Below are positions 1 through 4,771 of a DNA stretch of 8,345 bases, piece by piece. This DNA is from Streptococcaceae bacterium. GTDB taxonomy: Bacteria; Bacillota; Bacilli; Lactobacillales; Streptococcaceae. The position numbers and the translations under genes are program-made. Positions within the stretch are counted from its first letter, which is position 1. Each line of letters opens with the position of its first letter. Location: contig JAITWV010000260.1 of NCBI GenBank assembly GCA_031285105.1, positions 1 to 8,345 of the forward strand, given 5' to 3'. The notes under the pieces were generated by a model. It saw only the letters and a list, made by a program, of their open reading frames with translations. It ran no database searches and had not been told where the DNA came from.

Positions 1-177
1 ACAGAAATTTTAAAAGCGGCAAATATGTTATCCATTCCCGTAATTGATATTTATCAAAATATGTTATCAACCAACACGCCAAATGATTTATTACAAGCGG
101 ATGGCTTACATTTTAGTGAATTAGGCTATGAATATTTAGCAAAATGGATTATCGAAAAAATAAAGGAGTTAATCTAA
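1..177 (+). CDS. SGNH/GDSL-type hydrolase, C-terminal fragment (5' end outside window)
   Basis: The window opens inside a reading frame that codes for 58 residues and stops at TAA 175-177. The tail contains ADGLHFSELGYEYLA (residues 34-48 of the fragment), which matches the last conserved block of SGNH/GDSL esterases. In that block the Asp and His of DGxH complete the Ser-Asp-His catalytic triad, and a final amphipathic helix follows. The Ser and Gly/Asn blocks would lie upstream, so the substrate (acyl ester, lysophospholipid or cell-wall acetyl group) cannot be named. The stop codon overlaps the next gene's ATG by one base (TAATG), so the two are probably co-transcribed and translationally coupled. 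The family call rests on one short block and the order DGLHFS...GY; the specific function is unknown. Confidence 0.72.
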   Translation, partial: TEILKAANMLSIPVIDIYQNMLSTNTPNDLLQADGLHFSELGYEYLAKWIIEKIKELI

Positions 178-779
178 TGAGTAGTAATCAATATTTCGAA
201 AATACACCAGATACTAAGCATGACTATAAAGAATTTACTTTTGAATTACGAGGAAATAAATTAATTTTCCAAACAGATAGCAATGTTTTTTCAAAGAGTA
301 CGATTGATTTTGGATCGCGGGTGTTAATTGATGCCTTTGATGATGAAAAAATTATTGACGGAGATGTTTTAGATGTGGGTGCAGGTTATGGTCCAATTGG
401 TTTATCGATTGCTAAATCAACTGGGCGTACTGTAGATATGGTAGATGTCAATGAACGTGCGTTAGATTTAGCTCGTAAAAATGCTGAACGAAATTTAATT
501 AATAATGTAAATATTTATACCTCAAGTATTTATGATGGTGTAGAAAAAACAGATTATGCAGCAATTTTATCTAACCCACCGATTCGTGCAGGAAAAAATG
601 TGGTTCATGAAATTTTGCTCAAAGCTTATGAGCATTTAAAACCAGGTGGAGCTTTGTTAATTGTTATCCAGAAAAAACAAGGTGGCCCGTCAGCTAAAGC
701 GAAAATGGAAGAAATTTTTGGCAATGTGGAAGTATTAACCAAAGAAAAAGGGTATTTCATCTTCCAATCAATTAGATAA
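177..779 (+). CDS. RsmC-like class I SAM-dependent methyltransferase (probable 16S rRNA guanine-N2)
   Basis: Predicted 200-residue cytosolic methyltransferase that transfers a methyl group from S-adenosylmethionine, most likely to a guanine N2 of 16S rRNA, as in RsmC and the short Gram-positive homologues such as YbxB. The fold is visible in order: an N-terminal segment with FQTDSNVFSK and DFGSRVL (residues 31-50), the SAM-binding motif I VLDVGAGYGP (64-73), the acidic end of strand 2 in VDVN (89-92), and the catalytic NPPI motif (133-136) that flips and holds the target base. An upstream in-frame ATG at 144 would add 11 residues, but it lies inside the preceding gene and lacks a good ribosome site. 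ATG 177 has AAAGGAG at 162-168, 8 bases upstream, and gives the family's usual N terminus. It appears unrelated in function to the nucleoside genes downstream. The exact methylated position is inferred from the family. Confidence 0.85.
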   Translation: MSSNQYFENTPDTKHDYKEFTFELRGNKLIFQTDSNVFSKSTIDFGSRVLIDAFDDEKIIDGDVLDVGAGYGPIGLSIAKSTGRTVDMVDVNERALDLARKNAERNLINNVNIYTSSIYDGVEKTDYAAILSNPPIRAGKNVVHEILLKAYEHLKPGGALLIVIQKKQGGPSAKAKMEEIFGNVEVLTKEKGYFIFQSIR

Positions 780-793
780 CATATTTAATTTTA

Positions 794-809
794 TAGTAAA
801 TTATTACTA
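794..809. repeat. AT-rich inverted repeat after the methyltransferase gene
   Basis: Perfect 6-base arms TAGTAA (794-799) and TTACTA (804-809) flank ATTA. It begins 15 bases after the methyltransferase stop. It could be a protein-binding palindrome upstream of the pdp promoter or a very weak hairpin. With only two G-C pairs and no clean T tract directly after it, it is not a convincing terminator. In DNA this AT-rich, such a repeat can arise by chance. Confidence 0.3.
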
Positions 810-826
810 AATTTTAATGATATAAT

Positions 827-855
827 AATACAAATGATTTTAAATTAGGTATAAT
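827..855 (+). promoter_or_regulatory. Candidate sigma-A promoter for the pdp cluster
   Basis: A consensus -10 hexamer TATAAT lies at 850-855. The hexamer 17 bases upstream, AATACA (827-832), matches the -35 consensus only in its last three bases, so the promoter would be weak or activator-dependent. Transcription would start near 862, giving a leader of about 58 bases before pdp. The cre site overlaps the predicted start, and two inverted ATGATTTYAA words flank the region. No strong terminator separates it from the methyltransferase gene, so some read-through is possible. Confidence 0.6.
834..844 (+). promoter_or_regulatory. ATGATTTTAAA motif, upstream copy (candidate operator half-site)
   Basis: The bases ATGATTTTAAA lie just upstream of the pdp -10 box. 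The first ten form an inverted pair, with one mismatch, with TTGAAATCAT at 878-887 downstream of the promoter. The same word with C in place of T (ATGATTTCAAA) occurs at 3360-3370 before bmpA. Flanking a promoter with inverted half-sites about four helical turns apart is a layout used by looping repressors such as DeoR-type regulators. The assignment to any regulator is inference. Confidence 0.35.
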
Positions 856-861
856 GAAAAA

Positions 862-875
862 CGCAATCGCTTACA
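862..875 (+). promoter_or_regulatory. CcpA-binding cre site
   Basis: CGCAATCGCTTACA matches the catabolite-responsive element consensus TGWAANCGNTNWCA at all but two fixed positions (first and third), and it keeps the central CG and the terminal CA. It lies 6 bases after the -10 box, over the expected transcription start, which is a typical position for repression by CcpA with HPr-Ser-P. This fits a nucleoside-scavenging operon that is shut down when a preferred sugar is present. The match and position are read directly from the sequence; CcpA binding is inferred. Confidence 0.65.
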
Positions 876-876
876 C

Positions 877-888
877 GTTGAAATCATG
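877..888 (-). promoter_or_regulatory. Second, inverted copy of the ATGATTTCAA motif in the pdp leader
   Basis: Read on the minus strand, this site is CATGATTTCAAC. Its first 11 bases are identical to 3359-3369 before bmpA. It forms an inverted pair with 834-843 across the pdp promoter and cre site. Shared words before the catabolic genes and the binding-protein gene suggest one common regulator, but none is encoded in the window. Confidence 0.4.
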
Positions 889-902
889 AAAATAAAATAA
901 GA

Positions 903-912
903 AAGAAGTGAT
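903..912 (+). promoter_or_regulatory. Ribosome binding site that fixes the pdp start
   Basis: AAGAAGTGAT resembles the full anti-16S complement AAGGAGGTGAT lacking one G and ends 7 bases before ATG 920. The in-frame GTG at 908-910 lies inside this element, so it is part of the ribosome site and not the start codon. Confidence 0.65.
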
Positions 913-919
913 TAAAAAC

Positions 920-2218
920 ATGCGCATGGTCGATTTAATTGAGAAAAAGCGCGATGGAGGAATTTTAACGAAAGAAGAAATTCACTTTATTATCGATGGA
1001 TATACAAAAGGAACAATACCTGACTATCAAATGAGTGCTTTTGCGATGTCAGTATTCTTCAAAGATATGACCGATGAAGAAATTACAGCTTTAACATTAG
1101 CAATGGTTCACTCAGGCGACATCATTGATTTAGCAAAAATTGATGGAGTCAAAGTAGACAAACATTCAACCGGTGGTGTAGGTGATACAACCACTTTAGT
1201 ATTAGCACCATTAGTAGCAACTTTAGGCGTTCCTGTTGCAAAAATGAGTGGTCGTGGTTTAGGACATACTGGTGGAACATTAGATAAATTTGAAGCAATT
1301 CCCGGTTTTTCAATTGAGATGACCGAAGAAAAATTTGTCGAGTCTGTTAATGACTTAAAAGTAGCTGTGATTGGTCAAACAGGCGAACTTGCTCCAGCCG
1401 ATGGGAAACTTTATGCCTTAAGAGATGTTACAGCAACGGTAAATTCAATTCCGTTAATTGCTTCATCTATTATGAGTAAAAAAATTGCTGCTGGTGCAGA
1501 TGCGATTGTATTAGATGTAACAGTTGGTGAAGGTGCATTTATGAAAACACCTGAAGAAGCGACTCGTTTAGCACAAACGATGGTCAATATCGGAAACTTA
1601 GCTGGACGTCAAACAAAAGCAGTTATTAGTGATATGAGTGAGCCATTAGGTTTAGCAATCGGAAATTCACTAGAAATCGTGGAAGCCATTGATGCATTAA
1701 AAGGCAATGGTCCAGCTGATTTAATGGAATTGGTTTATGTTTTAGGCGGACAAATGATTATATTAGCTGGTGTAGCTAGTTCAATGGAAGAAGCTAAAGT
1801 TATTTTAGAAGCAAAAATCAATGACGGTTCAGCTTTAGAAAAATTCCGTGAAATGGTTATCAATCAAGGTGGCGATGTGAGCTATATTGACCAACCAGAA
1901 AAATTATTGACAGCAAAATACAAAACACAAGTATTAGCAAAACAAGCAGGATATGTTTCACAAATTGTTGCAGATAAAATTGGGATTGCAGCCATGCTTT
2001 TAGGTGCTGGACGTGCAACCAAAGAAGACACAATTGACCCTGCAGTTGGAATTATCTTGAAGAAAAAAGTTGGCGACAAAATTGAAATTGGTGAATCACT
2101 AGCTGAAATCCATGCAAATACTGAGGATTATCAAGAAACGCTAGACATGATTTTAGACAATATGATAATTTCAAATTCCCCGTCCCATACTCAATTAATT
2201 CATGGTATAATTGGTTAG
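920..2218 (+). CDS. pdp: Pyrimidine-nucleoside phosphorylase (EC 2.4.2.2)
   Basis: Cytosolic 432-residue enzyme that splits uridine, deoxyuridine and thymidine with phosphate into the free base and (deoxy)ribose 1-phosphate. Starting at ATG 920 gives MRMVDLIEKKRDGG, the usual family N terminus and near-usual length (about 433). An upstream in-frame GTG at 908 lies within the ribosome site. Visible in order are the helical lobe (about 1-65), the phosphate-binding loop DKHSTGGVGD (80-89), MSGRGLGHTGGTLDKFE (109-125), and YALRDVTATV (165-174). His82, Arg168, Ser183 and Lys187 fall at the numbering known for the Bacillus enzyme's pyrimidine and phosphate contacts. The C-terminal alpha/beta domain runs to the end. 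It is the first gene of the catabolic cluster, probably under the promoter at 850-855 and the cre site at 862-875. The enzyme is intact, with no missing key residue. Confidence 0.96.
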   Translation: MRMVDLIEKKRDGGILTKEEIHFIIDGYTKGTIPDYQMSAFAMSVFFKDMTDEEITALTLAMVHSGDIIDLAKIDGVKVDKHSTGGVGDTTTLVLAPLVATLGVPVAKMSGRGLGHTGGTLDKFEAIPGFSIEMTEEKFVESVNDLKVAVIGQTGELAPADGKLYALRDVTATVNSIPLIASSIMSKKIAAGADAIVLDVTVGEGAFMKTPEEATRLAQTMVNIGNLAGRQTKAVISDMSEPLGLAIGNSLEIVEAIDALKGNGPADLMELVYVLGGQMIILAGVASSMEEAKVILEAKINDGSALEKFREMVINQGGDVSYIDQPEKLLTAKYKTQVLAKQAGYVSQIVADKIGIAAMLLGAGRATKEDTIDPAVGIILKKKVGDKIEIGESLAEIHANTEDYQETLDMILDNMIISNSPSHTQLIHGIIG

Positions 2219-2229
2219 TAATAAAAAAT

Positions 2230-2243
2230 TTACATGAATGTAA
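2230..2243. repeat. Perfect palindromic element between pdp and deoC
   Basis: Arms TTACAT (2230-2235) and ATGTAA (2238-2243) flank GA in the 46-base gap between the two genes. It ends 4 bases before the deoC ribosome site AAGGAAGG (2248-2255). It could be a binding site or a small hairpin that tunes deoC translation or mRNA stability. The stem has only two G-C pairs and no T tract follows, so it is not a terminator. Confidence 0.35.
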
Positions 2244-2264
2244 TATGAAGGAAGGTTTATAATA

Positions 2265-2930
2265 ATGTTATTAAATAAATATATTGACCACACTGTCTTA
2301 AAAGCAGACACTGCACAAGAAGGCGTTCAAAAAATCATTGATGAAGCAATCAAATATGACTTCATGAGTGTTTGTATTAATCCAACTTGGGTGAAGTTTG
2401 CTGCTGAGCAATTAAAAGACACAGATGTAAAAGTTTGTACGGTGATTGGTTTTCCATTAGGAGCAAATACTGCCGAAGTAAAAGGCTATGAAACAAAAGA
2501 TGCTATCAATAATGGCGCAGATGAAGTAGATATGGTTATCAATATTGGCGCATTAAAATCAGGCCAAACCAAAACGGTATTCAACGACATTAAAGCAGTA
2601 GTAGGTGCAGCTGCTGGCAAAGCTTTAACAAAAGTAATCATCGAAACAGCTTTATTAACAGATGAAGAAAAAGTTACTGCTTGCAAATTAGCAAAAGAAG
2701 CAGGAGCAGACTTCGTTAAAACGTCAACTGGCTTTTCAACGGGTGGCGCAACAGTAGAAGATATTCGTTTAATGCGTCAAACTGTTGGACCAGACATGGG
2801 CGTGAAAGCTTCAGGTGGTATTTATTCTGAAGAAGACGCAAACAACATGATCGAAGCTGGAGCAACTCGTATTGGTACATCAGCAGGTGTGGCAATCGTT
2901 ACTGGAGCACAAGCAAAAGGCGGGTATTAA
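2265..2930 (+). CDS. deoC: Deoxyribose-phosphate aldolase (EC 4.1.2.4)
   Basis: Class I aldolase of 221 residues that cleaves 2-deoxy-D-ribose 5-phosphate into glyceraldehyde 3-phosphate and acetaldehyde, sending the sugar of deoxynucleosides into glycolysis. The TIM-barrel active site is complete: the Asp of EVDMVINIGAL (Asp89), the Schiff-base lysine in KTSTGFSTGGAT (Lys152) and the second lysine in GVKASGGI (Lys181). The C-terminal GATRIGTSAG (198-207) forms the phosphate-binding end, and the final residue is Tyr221, the C-terminal tyrosine implicated in proton shuttling in this family. ATG 2265 has AAGGAAGG at 2248-2255 with 9 bases of spacing and yields the typical start MLLNKYIDHTVLK. 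It lies 46 bases after pdp and 2 bases before cdd, so it is mid-operon. The substrate comes from Pdp after a phosphopentomutase step that is not encoded in this window. Confidence 0.97.
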   Translation: MLLNKYIDHTVLKADTAQEGVQKIIDEAIKYDFMSVCINPTWVKFAAEQLKDTDVKVCTVIGFPLGANTAEVKGYETKDAINNGADEVDMVINIGALKSGQTKTVFNDIKAVVGAAAGKALTKVIIETALLTDEEKVTACKLAKEAGADFVKTSTGFSTGGATVEDIRLMRQTVGPDMGVKASGGIYSEEDANNMIEAGATRIGTSAGVAIVTGAQAKGGY

Positions 2931-2932
2931 GA

Positions 2933-3325
2933 ATGTTAAAACCAGAATGGATTGACCTTTCAATCGATGCACAAAAAAATGCTTACGTTCCTTATTCAAA
3001 ATTTCCAGTCGGTGCTGCATTAGTAGCAAAAGATGGAACAGTTATTCAAGGATGTAATATTGAAAATGCTTCATTTGGACTTACAAATTGTGCCGAAAGA
3101 ACAGCAATCTTTAAAGCAGTTTCTTCTGGTATCAAGGAATTTCAATATCTAGTAATTTCAGGAAACACACCAGAACCTATTTCACCATGTGGTGCTTGTC
3201 GCCAGGTGATTGCAGAATTTTGTGACCCAGATATGCCGGTTACTTTAGTAGGGCATGACAAGGTACAAAAACATACAACCGTGGAAGGACTTCTTCCGTA
3301 TATGTTTACTAGCAAAGATTTATAG
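2933..3325 (+). CDS. cdd: Cytidine deaminase (EC 3.5.4.5), short tetrameric type
   Basis: Zinc hydrolase of 130 residues that deaminates cytidine and deoxycytidine to uridine and deoxyuridine, feeding Pdp. The zinc site is complete: Cys53 and catalytic Glu55 in NCAERTAIF, and Cys86 and Cys89 in SPCGACRQV, the same numbering as the Bacillus subtilis enzyme. The N-terminal YVPYSKFPVGAAL (18-30) and NIENASFGLTNCAER (42-56) carry the substrate-binding Phe and Asn/Glu residues. The start at ATG 2933 is 2 bases after the deoC stop. The ribosome site AAAAGGCGGG (about 2915-2924) lies within the deoC tail and is modest, so translational coupling to deoC is likely. The length is normal and nothing is missing. 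The next gene follows after 104 bases with no evident terminator. Confidence 0.97.
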   Translation: MLKPEWIDLSIDAQKNAYVPYSKFPVGAALVAKDGTVIQGCNIENASFGLTNCAERTAIFKAVSSGIKEFQYLVISGNTPEPISPCGACRQVIAEFCDPDMPVTLVGHDKVQKHTTVEGLLPYMFTSKDL

Positions 3326-3336
3326 TAAGCAACTTT

Positions 3337-3350
3337 CGCTAATTTTAGCG
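3337..3350. repeat. Inverted repeat in the bmpA upstream region
   Basis: Arms CGCTAA (3337-3342) and TTAGCG (3345-3350) are separated by TT, starting 12 bases after the cdd stop. As RNA it can form a short CGCTA/TAGCG stem, but ACACATAAC follows rather than a T tract, so it is a poor terminator. The tight symmetry fits a dimeric protein operator or an mRNA-processing or stabilising hairpin between cdd and bmpA. Confidence 0.4.
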
Positions 3351-3359
3351 ACACATAAC

Positions 3360-3387
3360 ATGATTTCAAAGCAACTAAGCTTGAAAT
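3360..3387. promoter_or_regulatory. Long inverted repeat with shared ATGATTTCAAA motif upstream of bmpA
   Basis: ATTTCAA (3363-3369) and TTGAAAT (3381-3387) form perfect 7-base arms. The stem extends by two G-C pairs (3371-3372 with 3379-3380) across one bulged A at 3370, leaving a six-base AACTAA loop. The left arm lies within ATGATTTCAAA (3360-3370), the motif that also flanks the pdp promoter. It ends 25 bases before the ribosome site AAGGAGG (3413-3419). I see no convincing -35/-10 pair here (TATTAT at 3396-3401 lacks a partner), so bmpA may be read through from pdp. A regulatory role, as operator or RNA hairpin, is inferred. Confidence 0.4.
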
Positions 3388-3429
3388 AAATAAATTATTA
3401 TAGTTTTTTTCTAAGGAGGAAAAAGAGTT

Positions 3430-4533
3430 ATGAAATTGAAAGCACTAGGACTAGGCGCTTTAACACTTGCTTCAGTTGCTTTATTAGCAGCTTGTGGCAA
3501 CAACAACAGCGGTTCAACAGACTCATCAGCACCAGCAGGAGGAACTGATAAGACAACTGTTGCAATCGTTACTGATACAGGTGGAGTGGATGACCGTTCA
3601 TTTAACCAATCAGCTTGGGAAGGTTTACAAGCTTGGGGTAAAGTACACAATTTATCTCAAGGACAAGGTGGATTTAACTTCTTCCAATCAGAATCTGAGG
3701 CTGACTATGATACTCACGTAAACAACGCTGTATCACAAGGATTTAACTTAGTTTACGGTATTGGTTTCAAATTACATGATGCCATTGCAGGCGCTGCTGA
3801 TCGTAACCCTGATACAAAATTTGCTATTGTTGATGATGTAATCGATGGTAAAAAGAACGTTGTTTCAATCACATTTGCTGATAACGAAGGTGCTTATTTA
3901 GCCGGTGTTGCAGCTGCTAAACAATCTAAGTCTGGCGTTGTTGGTTTCGTAGGTGGAATGACTGGTACAGTTATCGACCGTTTTGAAGCTGGTTTCCGTC
4001 AAGGTGTTTACGATACAAACCCAAATGTTAAAGTAATCGTAGAATATGCTGACTCATTTAACGATGCAACTCGTGGTGCGGCAATTACAAAAACAATGAT
4101 CGCTGATGGCGTTGATGTAATTTATCATGCTTCAGGTGGTACTGGTGCAGGTGTCTTCCAAGAAGCTATCCGTCACAACGAAGGTTTATCTAAAGATGAT
4201 GACAAAAAAGTTTGGGTAATCGGAGTTGACCGTGACCAAACTGAAGAAGGTAACTTCACTGATAAAGATGGCAACAAAGCAAACTTAGTATTAGCTTCAA
4301 CTGTTAAAGGTGTTGGTAAAGCTGTAGAGGCTGTATCTGACATGTTAGTTGATGGCAAATTCCCAGGTGGCGAAGTAAAAGTCTTTGGTTTAGCTAACGA
4401 AGGTGTATCATTATTCATGGAAAATGCTCCATCTGATATTCAAGATGCTGTAAAAGCTGCACAAGAAAAAATTGTTGCAGGCGACATTACAGTTCCTGAA
4501 GCTCCATCAGCTGTGAAAGATGGTAGTAACTAA
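3430..4533 (+). CDS. bmpA: BMP-family nucleoside-binding lipoprotein of an ABC importer
   Basis: Surface lipoprotein of 367 residues that captures nucleosides outside the membrane and hands them to the permeases encoded downstream. A lipoprotein signal peptide (1-21) has a positively charged start (MKLK), a hydrophobic core and lipobox LAAC, so Cys22 would be lipidated after signal peptidase II cleavage. A Ser/Asn/Gly-rich linker (about 23-41) follows. The mature part carries BMP/PnrA signatures: VTDTGGVDDRSFNQSAWEGL (47-66), the hinge segment GFVGGMTGTVIDRFEAGF (172-189), HASGGTGAG (233-241) and GVDRDQ (265-270). ATG 3430 has a strong AAGGAGG at 3413-3419, 10 bases away. It resembles lactococcal BmpA and Bacillus NupN (YufN); symbol by similarity. 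The terminator at 4554-4584 should let this gene be expressed more strongly than the membrane genes. Nucleoside preference (purine or pyrimidine) cannot be read from sequence, but the neighbouring genes favour nucleosides. Confidence 0.93.
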   Translation: MKLKALGLGALTLASVALLAACGNNNSGSTDSSAPAGGTDKTTVAIVTDTGGVDDRSFNQSAWEGLQAWGKVHNLSQGQGGFNFFQSESEADYDTHVNNAVSQGFNLVYGIGFKLHDAIAGAADRNPDTKFAIVDDVIDGKKNVVSITFADNEGAYLAGVAAAKQSKSGVVGFVGGMTGTVIDRFEAGFRQGVYDTNPNVKVIVEYADSFNDATRGAAITKTMIADGVDVIYHASGGTGAGVFQEAIRHNEGLSKDDDKKVWVIGVDRDQTEEGNFTDKDGNKANLVLASTVKGVGKAVEAVSDMLVDGKFPGGEVKVFGLANEGVSLFMENAPSDIQDAVKAAQEKIVAGDITVPEAPSAVKDGSN

Positions 4534-4553
4534 TCTTTAACAATAATAACTAG

Positions 4554-4584
4554 AACTGAGGGGTTCGACTCCCCTCAGTTTTCT
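4554..4584 (+). terminator. Rho-independent terminator (possibly partial) after bmpA
   Basis: A perfect 10-base-pair stem, AACTGAGGGG (4554-4563) with CCCCTCAGTT (4571-4580), closes a 7-base loop TTCGACT. TTTTCT (4579-4584) follows. It starts 20 bases after the bmpA stop. The stem is strong, but the T tract is short and broken by C, so some read-through into the transporter genes is plausible. Placing a leaky terminator after a binding-protein gene is a common way to make more binding protein than permease. The inner stem and loop match a tRNA T-arm (see findings). Confidence 0.85.
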
Positions 4585-4617
4585 ATAGTGATAACAATAA
4601 TTACATAGTTTCACTTT

Positions 4618-4647
4618 AGAATAGATCAAGGAAAAACGATCTATTCT
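4618..4647 (+). other. Hairpin 1 in the ATPase gene leader
   Basis: AGAATAGATC (4618-4627) and GATCTATTCT (4638-4647) are perfect 10-base complements around a ten-base purine-rich loop AAGGAAAAAC. No T run follows, so it is not a terminator. It directly abuts a second stem that starts at 4647. I recognise no known riboswitch core here (purine, preQ1 and tetrahydrofolate motifs were considered). It may be an operator palindrome, since it lies upstream of the TATAAT at 4733, or a leader RNA element if transcripts read through from bmpA. Confidence 0.5.
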
Positions 4648-4691
4648 TGGCGTATTGCATTTATACTTTAATATATTATTAATAACGCCAA
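4647..4691 (+). other. Hairpin 2 in the ATPase gene leader
   Basis: TTGGCGTATT (4647-4656) pairs with AATA (4681-4684) and CGCCAA (4686-4691) around one bulged A at 4685, giving 10 base pairs with a 24-base, very AT-rich loop. The four G-C pairs at the base stand out in this AT-rich stretch. A run of A follows on the + strand, so it cannot terminate + strand transcription. On the minus strand the T run is on the wrong side of the stem. Function unknown. Confidence 0.45.
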
Positions 4692-4732
4692 AAAAAATTT
4701 AGAAAAAGAGGGAAAAGTAGACAATTTTTTAT

Positions 4733-4738
4733 TATAAT
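4733..4738 (+). promoter_or_regulatory. Candidate -10 box for the nucleoside transporter genes
   Basis: TATAAT at 4733-4738 would start transcription near 4745, about 27 bases before the GTG start of the ATPase gene. The -35 region is poor: TAGACA (4718-4723) matches five of six consensus bases but lies only 9 bases from the -10 box, and nothing good lies 17 bases away. It may be a weak internal promoter that supplements read-through past the 4554-4584 terminator. Confidence 0.4.
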
Positions 4739-4771
4739 GTTGAAAGCCCAATATAGAAAGGAAGTGTCATT

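Noticed and set aside
144..176. Longer methyltransferase starting at ATG 144
   Set aside because: It would overlap the upstream hydrolase gene by 34 bases without a ribosome site; ATG 177 has AAAGGAG 8 bases upstream and the normal N terminus.
821..826. A second TATAAT as an additional pdp -10 box
   Set aside because: No recognisable -35 lies about 17 bases upstream (AAATTA), and such hexamers are expected by chance in this AT-rich gap. The 850-855 box with the cre site is better placed.
908..919. GTG 908 as the pdp start, adding four residues
   Set aside because: The GTG is embedded in the ribosome-site sequence AAGAAGTGAT, and ATG 920 gives the conserved MRMVDLIEKKRDG start with good spacing.
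4554..4584. A tRNA or tmRNA gene end
   Set aside because: Only a T-arm-like hairpin is present; there is no D-arm, anticodon arm, acceptor partner or CCA. The stem continues to 10 pairs followed by T residues, as in a terminator.
4534..4771. Purine, preQ1 or tetrahydrofolate riboswitch before the transporter
   Set aside because: I looked for the conserved cores of these classes and found none. The hairpins seen do not match any class I can name.
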